Shown: positions 36,169-44,642 of the stretch, in pieces
Layout of the letters: each line of letters opens with the position of its first letter
Position numbering within the stretch: the stretch's first letter is position 1
From: Streptosporangium album
GTDB taxonomy: Bacteria > Actinomycetota > Actinomycetes > Streptosporangiales > Streptosporangiaceae
Assembly: GCF_014203795.1 (NCBI RefSeq)
Contig: NZ_JACHJU010000001.1
Coordinates: 372,001-436,000, forward strand
Direction: 5' to 3'
Length of the DNA: 64,000 nucleotides
Made by a program: the position numbers and the translations under genes
Notes under the pieces: generated by a model
Database searches by the model: none
Told to the model about the DNA's origin: nothing
What the model saw: the letters and a program-made list of their open reading frames with translations, nothing else

Positions 36169-36322
36169 TGACGAACGGTGGCCCTCGAGACCAACGCGGC
36201 TCCGCCGTTGGCCGGTTTGTTGAGGCGAGTGGAGGTTTGGTCGTTCGCGGGACATGGAGACGGCCTTGGCGTGATCATGTGCGTTGCTGAAGACGCTGAC
36301 GATCACTACCAAGGCCGTGAGG

Positions 36323-37763
36323 ATGAGTGTGCTGAACGAGGCTGCCCGTGTCGAGTCCCTGACTGTGTTGTCCCGGTTCCGGACCGGCTTCTATGACTGC
36401 CTGAGCGCGCGGGCTGATGCACTGTTCGAGCTAGCGGAGGCGTTGCTGTGTACCGACGGACCGGTCAAGACGCTGGTGGATCTGGCGTTGGCGCCCGAGC
36501 ACCGGCGCGGTCATGGCGCGTTGTACGACGGGTTGAACAGCGGCCGGATCGAGGTGGCCCGGTTGCGCCGGTCGCTGTCGGCCCTGCCGCTGCCGCGGGC
36601 CGCCGACGGGCGGATCGTGCTGGCGGTCGATGTCAGCCCGTGGCTGCGCTCGGACGCCCCCACCAGCGCCGAGCGATTGTTTTGTCACGTCTACGGGCGG
36701 GCCAAGAGCGCCTCGCAGTTCATCCCCGGCTGGCCGTACTCGTTCGTCGCGGCGCTGGAAAGCGGCCGCACCTCCTGGACCGCGATGCTGGACGCGATCC
36801 GCTCGGGCCCCGAAGACGACGCCACCGCGGTCACCGCCACCCAGCTACGCGAGGTGGTCCAGCGACTGCTGGACGCCGGCCAATGGCGCCCGGGCGAGGC
36901 GGACATCCTGATCGTGGCCGACGCCGGCTACGACGTGACCCGGCTGGCTTTCCTCCTGGAAGATCTGCCTGTTGAGCTGCTGGGACGGATCCGCTCCGAC
37001 CGGGTCTTGCAGCTCCCGGCACCTCCACGTCTGCCCGGAACCAATGGCCGCCCGGCCAAGCACGGCGGCCCGTTCGCGCTCGGCGACGCCACCACCTGGC
37101 CCTCGCCGCATATCGTCACGACCACCGAGACCACCCGCTACGGCACTGCCACCGCCACGTGCTGGGATCGGCTGCATCCCCGGCTCACCCACCGCGCGGC
37201 CTGGCTGGATCACCAGGGCGAACTGCCGATTCTGGAAGGATCACTGATCCGGCTGCAGGTTGAGCGCCTGCCCGGCAACAACGAGCCCAAGCCGGTGTGG
37301 CTGTGGTCCTCGCACACCGGCCTGACCGCAGACCAGGTCGACCGGCTCTGGCAGGCGTTCCTGCGCAGGTTCGATCTTGAGCATACCTTTTGGCTGTTCA
37401 AGCAGACTCTGGGCTGGACCACGCCCAAGATACGGGCTCCTGAAGCCGCCGACCGGTGGACCTGGCTGATCACCGTCGCGCACACCCAACTCCGTCTGGC
37501 CCGCCACCTGGCCGAGGACCTACGCCGCCCGTGGGAACGGCCCGCCGCCCCGGGCCGTCTCACTCACCCCTGCCCGGGTGCGGCGCGGCTTCCGGAACAT
37601 CCGCGAGAAGACCACCTGCCCCGCCGGTGCACCCAAACCCGGAAAGCCCGGCCCCGGACGACCACCCGGCTCCACGAACCGCCGACCGGCACCCCACTAC
37701 GACGTCGGCAAAACCATCAAGCGAGAAACCACCCTCGCTGCCCGGCTCGGACAGACAGGTTAA
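36323..37763 (+). pseudogene. Transposase gene frameshifted near its 3-prime end
   Basis: A DDE-type transposase of the group with the LSRFRTGFYDCLSARADALFELAEALL N-terminus (first 20 residues of it suffice). Catalytic regions include VLAVDVSPWLR, VADAGYD and FDLEHTFWLFKQTLGW (the Glu of the triad). Reading is intact to about 37558 (PWERPAAPGRL). There the sequence CTCACTCA, a tandem duplication of CTCA at 37559-37566, shifts the frame. The true ending RRGFRNIREKTTCPAGAPKP to GRPPGSTNRRP continues in another frame up to the TAA at 37763. I start at M of MSVLNEAARVESL. Terminal inverted repeats could not be located with confidence. Confidence 0.82.
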
Positions 37764-37919
37764 AGATCAACTTAGAGGGCGTTTGAGAAGGTCAGCTTGA
37801 GGGGTGGAGTTGCGCCACTTCAAGGAGTCGCATCAGCTCACGGAGCCGGTTGGCAGACTGCGGACATGTTCGGGGAGCGCGGCATGTCACGTATGCGGCC
37901 ACCGTGGCCGCAGCGTCGA

Positions 37920-38420
37920 TCATTGGGAGGCTGAGGCCTCCTTGACCGCGGCGGACAGCCAGACGGTCAGCGCGGTGAGGGTCACGACGGCGATGACGAT
38001 CAGTGCGGGAAAGTACCAATCTGGGAAAAGAAGCCCGAGATCGACATCGCCAGAGGGGTATAGCACGATCGCGTAAGTGCCCAATACGGCCAGGGCGAGA
38101 GTGAACAGGTAGACCATGCTGGCGGCCGTGCACAGCACGAGGCCGCTGACGGTGGATCGACGATTCAGCCAGCCACCCAGCGCGGCGAGTACGGCCGCCT
38201 CGACGGCGAGGATGAGAGTGATGCCGAGCGTCACCTTCCGCGCCCACGCGATCTCGTTGTCCAGCCGGCTTGGCAGCAAGTCGTTCCAGGGCTCGTGCCA
38301 GGAGTTGAGCCCCGTTTGGGCGGCCAACTGGAGCGCGATCAGGGTCACTCCGGCGTACAGCAACGGCGCTGCCAGAGTGCACAGCAGAGCGGGCGAGCGT
38401 TTCAGGTGTCGCAGGTCCAT
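37920..38420 (-). CDS. Hypothetical membrane protein, 166 aa
   Basis: Four membrane helices: LLCTLAAPLLYAGVTLIAL, KVTLGITLILAVEAAVLAAL, GLVLCTAASMVYLFTLALAV and WYFPALIVIAVVTLTALTVWL. A polar loop (NSWHEPWNDLLPSRLDNEIA) lies between helices one and two. The ATG start at 38420 (MDLRHLKRSPAL) is clear. No family assigned. It sits between two transposase remnants and may be a passenger or original chromosomal gene. Confidence 0.65.
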   Translation of the reverse strand: MDLRHLKRSPALLCTLAAPLLYAGVTLIALQLAAQTGLNSWHEPWNDLLPSRLDNEIAWARKVTLGITLILAVEAAVLAALGGWLNRRSTVSGLVLCTAASMVYLFTLALAVLGTYAIVLYPSGDVDLGLLFPDWYFPALIVIAVVTLTALTVWLSAAVKEASASQ

Positions 38421-38479
38421 GATCGATTAGACGGCTGACTCAAACTGAGCGTTCCGCGACGGATCACCTCTAGGTGCTT

Positions 38480-38496
38480 GAGATGGTGATCATCTC
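38480..38496. repeat. Short hairpin at the end of the IS5 remnant
   Basis: GAGATG and CATCTC flank GTGAT, directly after the transposase stop. A second near-palindrome (CACCTCTAGGTG) lies at 38466-38477. Together they probably belong to the right end of the IS5-type element, though no matching left end exists. Confidence 0.45.
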
Positions 38497-38498
38497 TG

Positions 38499-39300
38499 TC
38501 AGTTGCAGATGCAACGGGCCTGGCGTTGGGCGGGTCCGCCGCGAGTAAGGCGACGGGCAATACCGGCGATGGCGGCCCAGCGGATGATCGCCGCAGACAC
38601 CGCGGGATCGCGTTCGTAGTCGCGAGCCAGACGGCGGCAGGCGGTCAGCCAGGCCAACGTCCGCTCGACCACCCACCTGCGTGAGATGACGTTGAACCCA
38701 CGCTGGGCAGCGGGCTTGCGCACGATCTCCAGGGTGGTGCGCAGCGTGTCATGAGTCCAGTCCACCAGCCGTCCGGCGAAGCCTTGGTCGGCGAAGACAT
38801 GCCGGATCGGGGTGGTCAGGTACGTCGACAGCAAGGTGGTCTTGGCGCCGTCACGGTCTTGCCAGCTTGCGGCCATCACTGCGACCGTGACCAGCAGGCC
38901 GCTGGTGTCGGTGACGATGAACCGCTTGCGGCCGTTGACCTTCTTGTTCGCGTCGTAGCCGCGGCTGTCGCGGCCGACTGTGTCGGCGCCCTTGACGCTT
39001 TGCGAGTCGATGATCCCCGCCGACGGCTCATCGGCGCGGCCGGCCTGCCGGCGGGCCGACATGCGCAATTCGGTCAGCAGCATCTCGGTGACGCCGGCTT
39101 CTTCCCACTGCTGGAAGTACCAGTACACGGTCTGCCATGGCGGCAAGTCGGTGGGCAGGTACCACCATGGACAGCCGGAGCGCACCACGTACAGGATCGC
39201 GTTGACGATCTCCCTGCGCGGATGCTTCTCCGGACGTCCGCCGGTGTTTGGCTCGGGCAGTAAGGGCTCGATCAGCTCCCACTGCGCGTCGGTCAGGAGG
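38499..39300 (-). mobile_element. IS5-family transposase, lacking its own start
   Basis: About 267 codons of an IS5-type DDE transposase. Visible are LLTDAQWELIEPLLPEP at the N-terminal edge, SGCPWWYLPTDLPPWQTVYWY, the first Asp in GIIDSQSVKGAD, the second in HVFADQGFAG and the Glu in SRRWVVERTLAWL. The end is RARCICN-like (RQARCICN). No ATG, GTG or TTG lies near the left edge; instead the reading frame runs straight in from the SMI1/KNR4 remnant at WSLLRDA. The usual first few residues and the left terminal repeat are missing, so this is a truncated copy expressed, if at all, as a fusion. Confidence 0.85.
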
Positions 39301-40355
39301 GCGTCGCGCAGGAGCGACCAGGCGTCGCCCCGGGCAGGTTCGGCGATGGCGGCGCGCACCGCGATGTCGAAGTCCGCCTCGCCGAACCGGATCCGGAACC
39401 CGGGCACGCTCGCCCGCGCCCGGTAGTCGGCGATCAGCCGCTGGACCGATTCGGACCCGCGCTCCGTCAGACCGTCGAGTGTGGAGCTGATTGACCAGTG
39501 ATCGGTGCGCTCGTGTTTGGCGAACAGGATGGGCAGGACCTCGGCCGTCAGGAAGGGGGCGTCAAGGCGCAAGGTGAGCTTGCTGCCGCGCCCCAGCATG
39601 CGCCCAATCTCCCCGTCCGCGTCGCTGGAGCCCAGCATGGCCTGCATCTGGAACAGCAAGACTTTGGCGCGGTCACGGCCGAAGCGCGCGGCCTCCTCCA
39701 ACACCGCCAGCGGGCCGTCGACCTCGCCTGCCAGGCTCGCCAGGCGGGCTTGCTCGATCTTCGCGTCCCATTCGCGCTGGGTCTCGCACTGTGGGCGGTC
39801 CAAAGCGTGGAAGTCGGCATAGAAGTCGTACATCAGCTCATAGAAGGAGCCGTGCCGCTGCGGGCCCATGGCCGTCCAGGTGAACAGCTCGTACGCCGCC
39901 CGTTCACCGTGCTCGTCCACGTCTTTCGGGTCGAGGAACACCACGCCCGCGTCCGCCTCCAGCGAGATCTGCAGCGATCACCCGAGGAGGACGGCGACAT
40001 CCTCCTCGTCATCCTCGTCATCGATGTCATAGCAGTCCTCGGCCCACGGCGAGTCCAGATCGCGCAGCCACCCGATGTCACCGGTGCCGCAGAGCCGGTG
40101 GACGAACCTACCCGCGTCTCGCCAGCCGTCGGTCGTCAGGAGGAACTCCCGGAAGGACCGCGGCAACACGCACCCCAGCCGCGCCTCCGCCGCGGCCACC
40201 TGCTCAGCGGAGGCGGGCGGGAAGCCCAGCCAGCCATCGCTGACCGGCTCCTCGAACGCCGAGTGTGGCTCCACGTCGTAAACGGCGAGCCACTCCCCGC
40301 TCCAGCGCCTCAGGAACGGTTTCCAGGCGGCACGGTCCACGCGGCACTCCTCCAT
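39300..40355 (-). pseudogene. SMI1/KNR4-type protein, broken twice
   Basis: The first part (to 39978) encodes an SMI1/KNR4 domain: SAEQVAAAEARLGCVLPRSFREFLLTTDGW, of which LGCVLPRSFREFLLTTDGW is diagnostic. It stops at a TGA (39978-39980) within VLLG-stop-SLQISLEADAGVVFLDP; the continuation is what an intact homologue has, so CGA to TGA is the simplest explanation. The frame then continues through FTWTAMGPQRHGSFYELM to AIAEPARGDAWSLLRDA, where IS5 sequence begins at about 39300. SMI1/KNR4 proteins often act as immunity proteins in contact-dependent or toxin systems; no toxin gene is adjacent. Start ATG 40355 or further upstream is uncertain. Confidence 0.78.
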
Positions 40356-40438
40356 GTCGGTGATGTCACGCTCATCCCAGCAGAGGCCCCCGACAGAGCG
40401 GGCCGATATGGCCGTCATGAACCGGTAAGTTCCTGGGG

Positions 40439-41788
40439 GTGTCACGCAGCCCCTGGCGCTGGTGGGCTGCGGCCCTCCTTGCCGCCTCCTCCGGCCTCGC
40501 CGTCAACTGGTTCCTCCCGGACGGGTTGATCGTCTCCGGTGGGGATCCGCGCTGCCTGGGTCCCGCGGTGACCGACCAGGTTCCGGTGCATGTGGTGTAC
40601 GGCTGGCTCCCGGTGGTCTGGTACGGCGGGGTGCCCGCCGTCGTCCTGGGCCTGCTGGCCACCTGGATCGGGCTGCGACACGGCCACCCTCGGCTGGGAC
40701 GGGCAATCGTGCGGGTCCTGGTGGTGATGCCGCTGGTCGCGTACGGGGTGTGGCCGCTCGGGTTCACGGTGGACATGCTCATCGGCGGTGACTGCGTCGA
40801 CGCCTGGGGCGGCGTGCGGGGCCTGCTCTTCTTCCTCGGCCCGGAGCTTCCTCCGTTGCTGGCGGCCGCCTGCATGCTCGCCGCGACGAGGACGGCCCGG
40901 CCCGGGGGGTCGCTGCGCCGGGCCGTGGTGGCGCTGGTCCCGCTGATGCTTCTGGCGTTCCTCCCGGTCACCGATCACGCACCCGGGGCCGTGTCCGACT
41001 GCCCCGCTGACGCGAGCGACTTCGTCTGCCTGGTGCGGCAGAGCGGCGACGGACCCTACAAACGGCTGCCCGACCGGGAGTTGCTGGCCTTCGGGCGGCA
41101 ACTGTGCGAGGCGTACGTCAGGAAGGATCCGGCGGAGATCGCCCGTATCCAGCAGCGGGACGGCGTCCACGTCCTGTCGATGGCAGGCACCCTGGCCGGG
41201 ATCTGCCCCCGGGCGGCGGCGGACCTGCGGGCACAGCGCGAGCAGCAGAGCCGGGAAATGGACGAGTGGGAGGCGCAGGAACAGCGCAAGTGCGACGAGG
41301 CGCCCCGGCACCGGCCCAGGCTCCGACCGGTCAAGGTGTTCCGCGAGCGGACCTGGACCGACTACGGCGTGCTGGAAGGCTACGGCGACGCCACCGTCGC
41401 CAATGACGTCGACCCCGGCGCGTTCGGCTCCGACCTGCTGGATGCCGCGCAGCGGGACGGGCTGGTGGCCGTGTCCCAGGGGGCGGTCAACGTGCTGGTC
41501 GACTCCGACATGGACGTCTGCCTGACCGGTGAGCTCTACCGCCGCCGCCCGCCGGTGGAGACCAGGGGCTGGGACCGGGTGGTCGAGTTCGGCCTGGGCA
41601 CCTCCTCCGGCCGGATCGAACTCGCCGACCAGAGCGGCGGCGACCCCCTGCCCAACCTCGCCGGCCTGGGCAAGGGCCATTATCGGATCCGCCTGCACTA
41701 CCGCGTCTCCGAACGCGACGACTCCCAGCATCTGCTGATCATGTCGTTCCCCGGAAGGAGTGATCGCACCGTGAACCTGAAGCGCTGA
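40439..41788 (+). CDS. Membrane protein with large outer domain, 449 aa
   Basis: The N-terminal half has five to six helices (WWAAALLAASSGLAVNWFL, VWYGGVPAVVLGLLATWIGL, VLVVMPLVAYGVWPLGFTV, LFFLGPELPPLLAAACMLAA, VVALVPLMLLAFLPVT). A soluble domain of about 260 residues follows, with an even number of Cys (DCPADASDFVCLV, QLCEAYV, GICPRAA, KCDEAP, DVCLTG) that could form disulfides outside the cell. GTG 40439. The end (RIRLHYRVSERDDSQHLLIM) has a beta-sandwich look. I do not recognise the family. It diverges from the broken SMI1 gene. Confidence 0.7.
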   Translation: MSRSPWRWWAAALLAASSGLAVNWFLPDGLIVSGGDPRCLGPAVTDQVPVHVVYGWLPVVWYGGVPAVVLGLLATWIGLRHGHPRLGRAIVRVLVVMPLVAYGVWPLGFTVDMLIGGDCVDAWGGVRGLLFFLGPELPPLLAAACMLAATRTARPGGSLRRAVVALVPLMLLAFLPVTDHAPGAVSDCPADASDFVCLVRQSGDGPYKRLPDRELLAFGRQLCEAYVRKDPAEIARIQQRDGVHVLSMAGTLAGICPRAAADLRAQREQQSREMDEWEAQEQRKCDEAPRHRPRLRPVKVFRERTWTDYGVLEGYGDATVANDVDPGAFGSDLLDAAQRDGLVAVSQGAVNVLVDSDMDVCLTGELYRRRPPVETRGWDRVVEFGLGTSSGRIELADQSGGDPLPNLAGLGKGHYRIRLHYRVSERDDSQHLLIMSFPGRSDRTVNLKR

Positions 41789-41808
41789 CCACACCTCCGG
41801 GCGTCCTT

Positions 41809-42129
41809 TCACTCCAGAACGCGCTCCAGCCCGGCGTGCGGTTCAGGTTCTGGATCGACCGGTGGACAGGACGGGTTGCACAGCACGTCGACCCGGACAT
41901 CGGTGACCGGCGCGGTGATCTGCTCGACGACGTCGGCCGGGATCGTGCCGTCCATGACAACGAGCCGCTGAATCAAGACCTCCGTCTCGGCGAGGGCGAG
42001 TCCCCTGGTGCGGCACGTGCCGCACGTGGCCTCGTCCCTGACGATCGGGAAGGCGTTGAGGATGTGGGCGGCATCGTCGCGGGAGTGCCGTAGGGCGAGG
42101 GCGGACGAGTCGGCCTGTGGGCCGGGTTC
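41809..42129 (-). pseudogene. C-terminal fragment of a restriction-modification methylase
   Basis: An open frame with no start codon, bounded by stops, reads SRDDAAHILNAFPIVRDEA, then CRTRGLALAETEVLIQRLVV and ends AGLERVLE. The motif DD--HIL--FPIVR--DE---G-YRT--LIL is the usual tail of Eco57I/PglX-type DNA adenine methylases, where it lies after the target-recognition domain. No catalytic motif (NPPY) remains. I call it the leftover 3-prime end of a deleted restriction system. Recognition is from motif memory, so moderately confident. Confidence 0.55.
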
Positions 42130-42271
42130 TCATTCCGCATGCCTATGACCTGCGGCGGAATCAGGGGTATCGCCTCTGAGCTACCAGAACGCTGCCGTCA
42201 ATTGACAGCGTTCGCCGCTGTCTTCCAACGCCATGTGCCCCCGATGTGCCCCCTACGCTTCCGCGTCATCC

Positions 42272-42637
42272 TCAAGGACCGTCATCCACGCCGGCGCTTC
42301 CACGGCGCGAACGCCTTCCCCGGACAAGCGAACGCGACCCGTTCCGAAGCCACCGGATTCCGAAACCGATCAGCCACATCTGGACGGCCAGCAACGGAAC
42401 CGCCGACAGCATCCCCGTAGTGAAAGCCTCCTCCATCGCGGGCGAGCCACCACAGTCCAGGACACCGCCCCGTTCGTACTGCCCACACTGGACTCCGCGG
42501 ATGACGCTCATCACGACGAGCCAATCCGCGAACGCGAGCACCGGCAGCGACATCACCGCGACGAAAGCGGCACAGCCCGCCCTGCCCTCCCCCGCCGTGC
42601 CCGTTCTGACCGGGACCGACTCAAACCGCCGGCCCAT
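42272..42637 (-). CDS. Small membrane protein, 121 aa
   Basis: GGAG before the ATG at 42637 supports this start (MGRRFESVPVRTG). Two hydrophobic segments follow, CAAFVAVMSLPVLAFADWLVVM and MLSAVPLLAVQMWLIGFGI, separated by a Cys-containing loop VQCGQYERGGVLDCGGS. A basic tail ends the protein (RGRRSRRGS). No known family. It lies amid broken genes in the accessory zone, so it may be recent cargo. Confidence 0.55.
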   Translation of the reverse strand: MGRRFESVPVRTGTAGEGRAGCAAFVAVMSLPVLAFADWLVVMSVIRGVQCGQYERGGVLDCGGSPAMEEAFTTGMLSAVPLLAVQMWLIGFGIRWLRNGSRSLVRGRRSRRGSAGVDDGP

Positions 42638-42798
42638 GTCCTGCTCCCGCCTCATGTGAACGAAGCCAAGCATGGATATGTGATAGATCCGAGGAGAGGA
42701 TGTGAAGGTTCTGCACATCAGGCCCATGCGGCCCGCTTCGATACGGAGCGATCCTGACGCCAACTTGGTCCCCGCCGAGAACCGGCATGTGCCGGCAT

Positions 42799-43176
42799 GT
42801 CGGCGTTCAGCACGGTGACCACTGCCTGCGTCAGCGGACGAACTCGCCCACCTGCCAGCGGTCGTCACCGGCCTCCCGCCACAGACAGGCGGTCACGACC
42901 GGCATGCCGTCCTCGTCGCAGAACGCGGGCTCTTCCACACAGTGACGAAAGACTTCGGGGACCGAGTCGAGCACCCCTGGCCGCGGCCCGTCGTTCCCGT
43001 ACGGACTCATCAGCGCCTCGTGATCAAAACCGCGGATGTATGCGCCCCCGCTGAGAAGACGATGGAGCGTTCGTCTCCGGGGCCGTTACGCATCGAGGCC
43101 ATCTCCTCCACCGGACCCCGGCCTGCATCGAAGGAGCGATAACGGCTCTCCCAGTCCGGGCTCAGGATGGCCTCCA
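42799..43176 (-). pseudogene. Degraded copy of the 241-aa-type gene at 58679
   Basis: Sequence from GTCGGCGTTCAGC to GGCCTCCAA matches the intact gene at 58679-59347 at roughly 80-85 percent by eye. About 160 bases are missing after GTCAGCGG (near 42838), and the 5-prime part plus upstream DNA is missing beyond 43176. Frameshifts are scattered. The intact homologue encodes a protein of unknown function. Together with the gene at 43371 it forms the damaged half of a segmental duplication. Confidence 0.8.
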
Positions 43177-43329
43177 AAATCGTGTGCCCTCGTTACGCCC
43201 TGCCCTCGTAGATCTGGGTGATCTTGGATGTCCGATCCGGTCACCTGCGAAAACAGCTCGATCATGGGGATGAGCAGCGGTTACGCTTGCGGGCGTCTCG
43301 CGTCACTTCTCGCTGCTTTTGGTACTCCC

Positions 43330-43349
43330 ACGGAACAGCGACGGAACAG
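43330..43349 (+). promoter_or_regulatory. Iterated ACGGAACAG motif
   Basis: ACGGAACAG occurs twice, separated by CG, ending 21 bases before the start of the gene at 43371. The same arrangement occurs at 59676-59695 in front of the paralogue. Conservation amid diverged flanks suggests a regulatory element or a 5-prime UTR structure. Confidence 0.5.
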
Positions 43350-43370
43350 AGCAGAAGCTTGGAGGCGCCC

Positions 43371-43838
43371 GTGGCGATGCCCAGGAAGGGCTCACGGCCC
43401 ATCAGCGTCGACGGCACCGCCTTCCGCTGGCGGATCCGGCACAGGCCCACCTACTGCCAGGGCAATGGCTGGAGTCCCCTCACCGTCACCGTTGAACGGA
43501 CCGAGGAGCCGGGACGTGTTCTCGTGGTGTCACTTCCCTGCGCCCGGCCGGACAACCGGCTCGGAGAACGGACGATCGCGGTCCGCCCCGCCCTCGTCGC
43601 CGGATGCATCCGGCGAGCCATCGAACAGGGATGGAACCCCGGGCAACCGGGCGCGGCATTCACCCTCACCGTCACCGAGGACGAACTGGCCGTGCTCCTG
43701 GGCCAACCGCCTCAGTACCTGATCCCCTTCCTCTGGGGCATGATCCCCGAAGGCGGAGGCATCGAGGACCTCCCTCGATGCACCCAAATCTGGATCCGGG
43801 ACAAACAGCACACCAGCCAGGCACCTTCTAATCCGTAG
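43371..43838 (+). CDS. Hypothetical protein, 155 aa (duplicated family)
   Basis: Start GTG 43371 has GGAGG six bases upstream and aligns with the start of the paralogue at 59712. Both begin with PxKGSRxIxVDGTxFRWRxRxxPTYCQGN and share LLVVSLPCxRPD and GERTxAxRPALV. This copy is longer: after the shared EDELAVLLGQPP it adds about 30 residues (LWGMIPEGGGIEDLPRC and onward). No known fold; the spacing of aromatic and basic residues suggests a small beta-rich domain. Function unknown. Confidence 0.65.
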   Translation: MAMPRKGSRPISVDGTAFRWRIRHRPTYCQGNGWSPLTVTVERTEEPGRVLVVSLPCARPDNRLGERTIAVRPALVAGCIRRAIEQGWNPGQPGAAFTLTVTEDELAVLLGQPPQYLIPFLWGMIPEGGGIEDLPRCTQIWIRDKQHTSQAPSNP

Positions 43839-44114
43839 GGAAGGGCAGGCCCCTTGTCGATGGCCGGCCTGCCTGCTCAGACGGTAGATGCGGATTGGTG
43901 GAGTGTGACCATGTGAGGGGGTGTTGCTGTACGGCGCTCGTCGTGAGCCGCGGAGTGGCTAGCCGGGCGATCACTTCACGTTCACCTTTATTCGCGCGGG
44001 CTTTGATGCACGGCGCGCCCAAGATCGGCGACTTGGAACAAATCCTCAGGATTCACGCACTGTCGGCCCAACCTTTGGTCTCCTCACCGGCGTCGGTAAC
44101 GGTTGAGAGGAGTC

Positions 44115-44642
44115 ATGTTGGACCGCAACGACAGCTTCCGTGAGTTCGTCGCGGCGCATCAGCAGTCGCTGATGCGCACGGCATACCTACTCACGGGAGA
44201 CGCCCACCTCGCCGAAGACCTGCTGCAGAGTGTCCTGCTCAAGTTGCTCGGACGCTGGCCCAAGCTCTCACATATCGACAGCCCGGAGGCGTACGCGCGC
44301 AAGGCTCTGCTGAACCAGCACATCTCGTGGCGGCGGCGCCGGGCCAGCACCGAGCTGCCGAGCAGCGCGCCGCCGGAACTGTCCTACTCGAGCGAGAACT
44401 CCACGGTCGTACGGCTCGCCGTGCGTCAGGCACTTATGCGGTTGTCTCCGCGGCAGCGAGCGGTGATCGTGCTCCGTTTCTACGAGGACCGCACGGAACG
44501 CGAAACCGCCGAGTTGCTCAACTGCTCGATCGGCACCGTGAAGAGCCATGCCCACCACGCGCTGGCCCGCTTACGCGATCTAGCGCCCGACCTGGCGCCG
44601 AGGTTCGCTGAATTGAACGACATCCAGGAGGCACGCCGATGA
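44115..44642 (+). CDS. SigE-like ECF sigma factor
   Basis: RNA polymerase sigma-70 of the ECF class, 175 aa. Region 2 shows AYLLTGDAHLAEDLLQSVLLKLL and region 4 LRLSPRQ-type MRLSPRQRAVIVLRFYEDR, then GTVKSHAHHALARLRD. Actinomycete SigE-family proteins have this layout. ATG 44115 follows GAGAGGAG closely. The next gene overlaps by four bases (ATGA) and encodes a single-pass membrane protein, the usual place for an anti-sigma factor. About 275 bases upstream are gene-free and must contain its promoter. Confidence 0.92.
   Translation: MLDRNDSFREFVAAHQQSLMRTAYLLTGDAHLAEDLLQSVLLKLLGRWPKLSHIDSPEAYARKALLNQHISWRRRRASTELPSSAPPELSYSSENSTVVRLAVRQALMRLSPRQRAVIVLRFYEDRTERETAELLNCSIGTVKSHAHHALARLRDLAPDLAPRFAELNDIQEARR

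Noticed and set aside
37559-37566. Programmed ribosomal frameshift in the transposase
   Set aside because: There is no slippery A/T-rich heptamer; a four-base tandem duplication explains the shift more simply.
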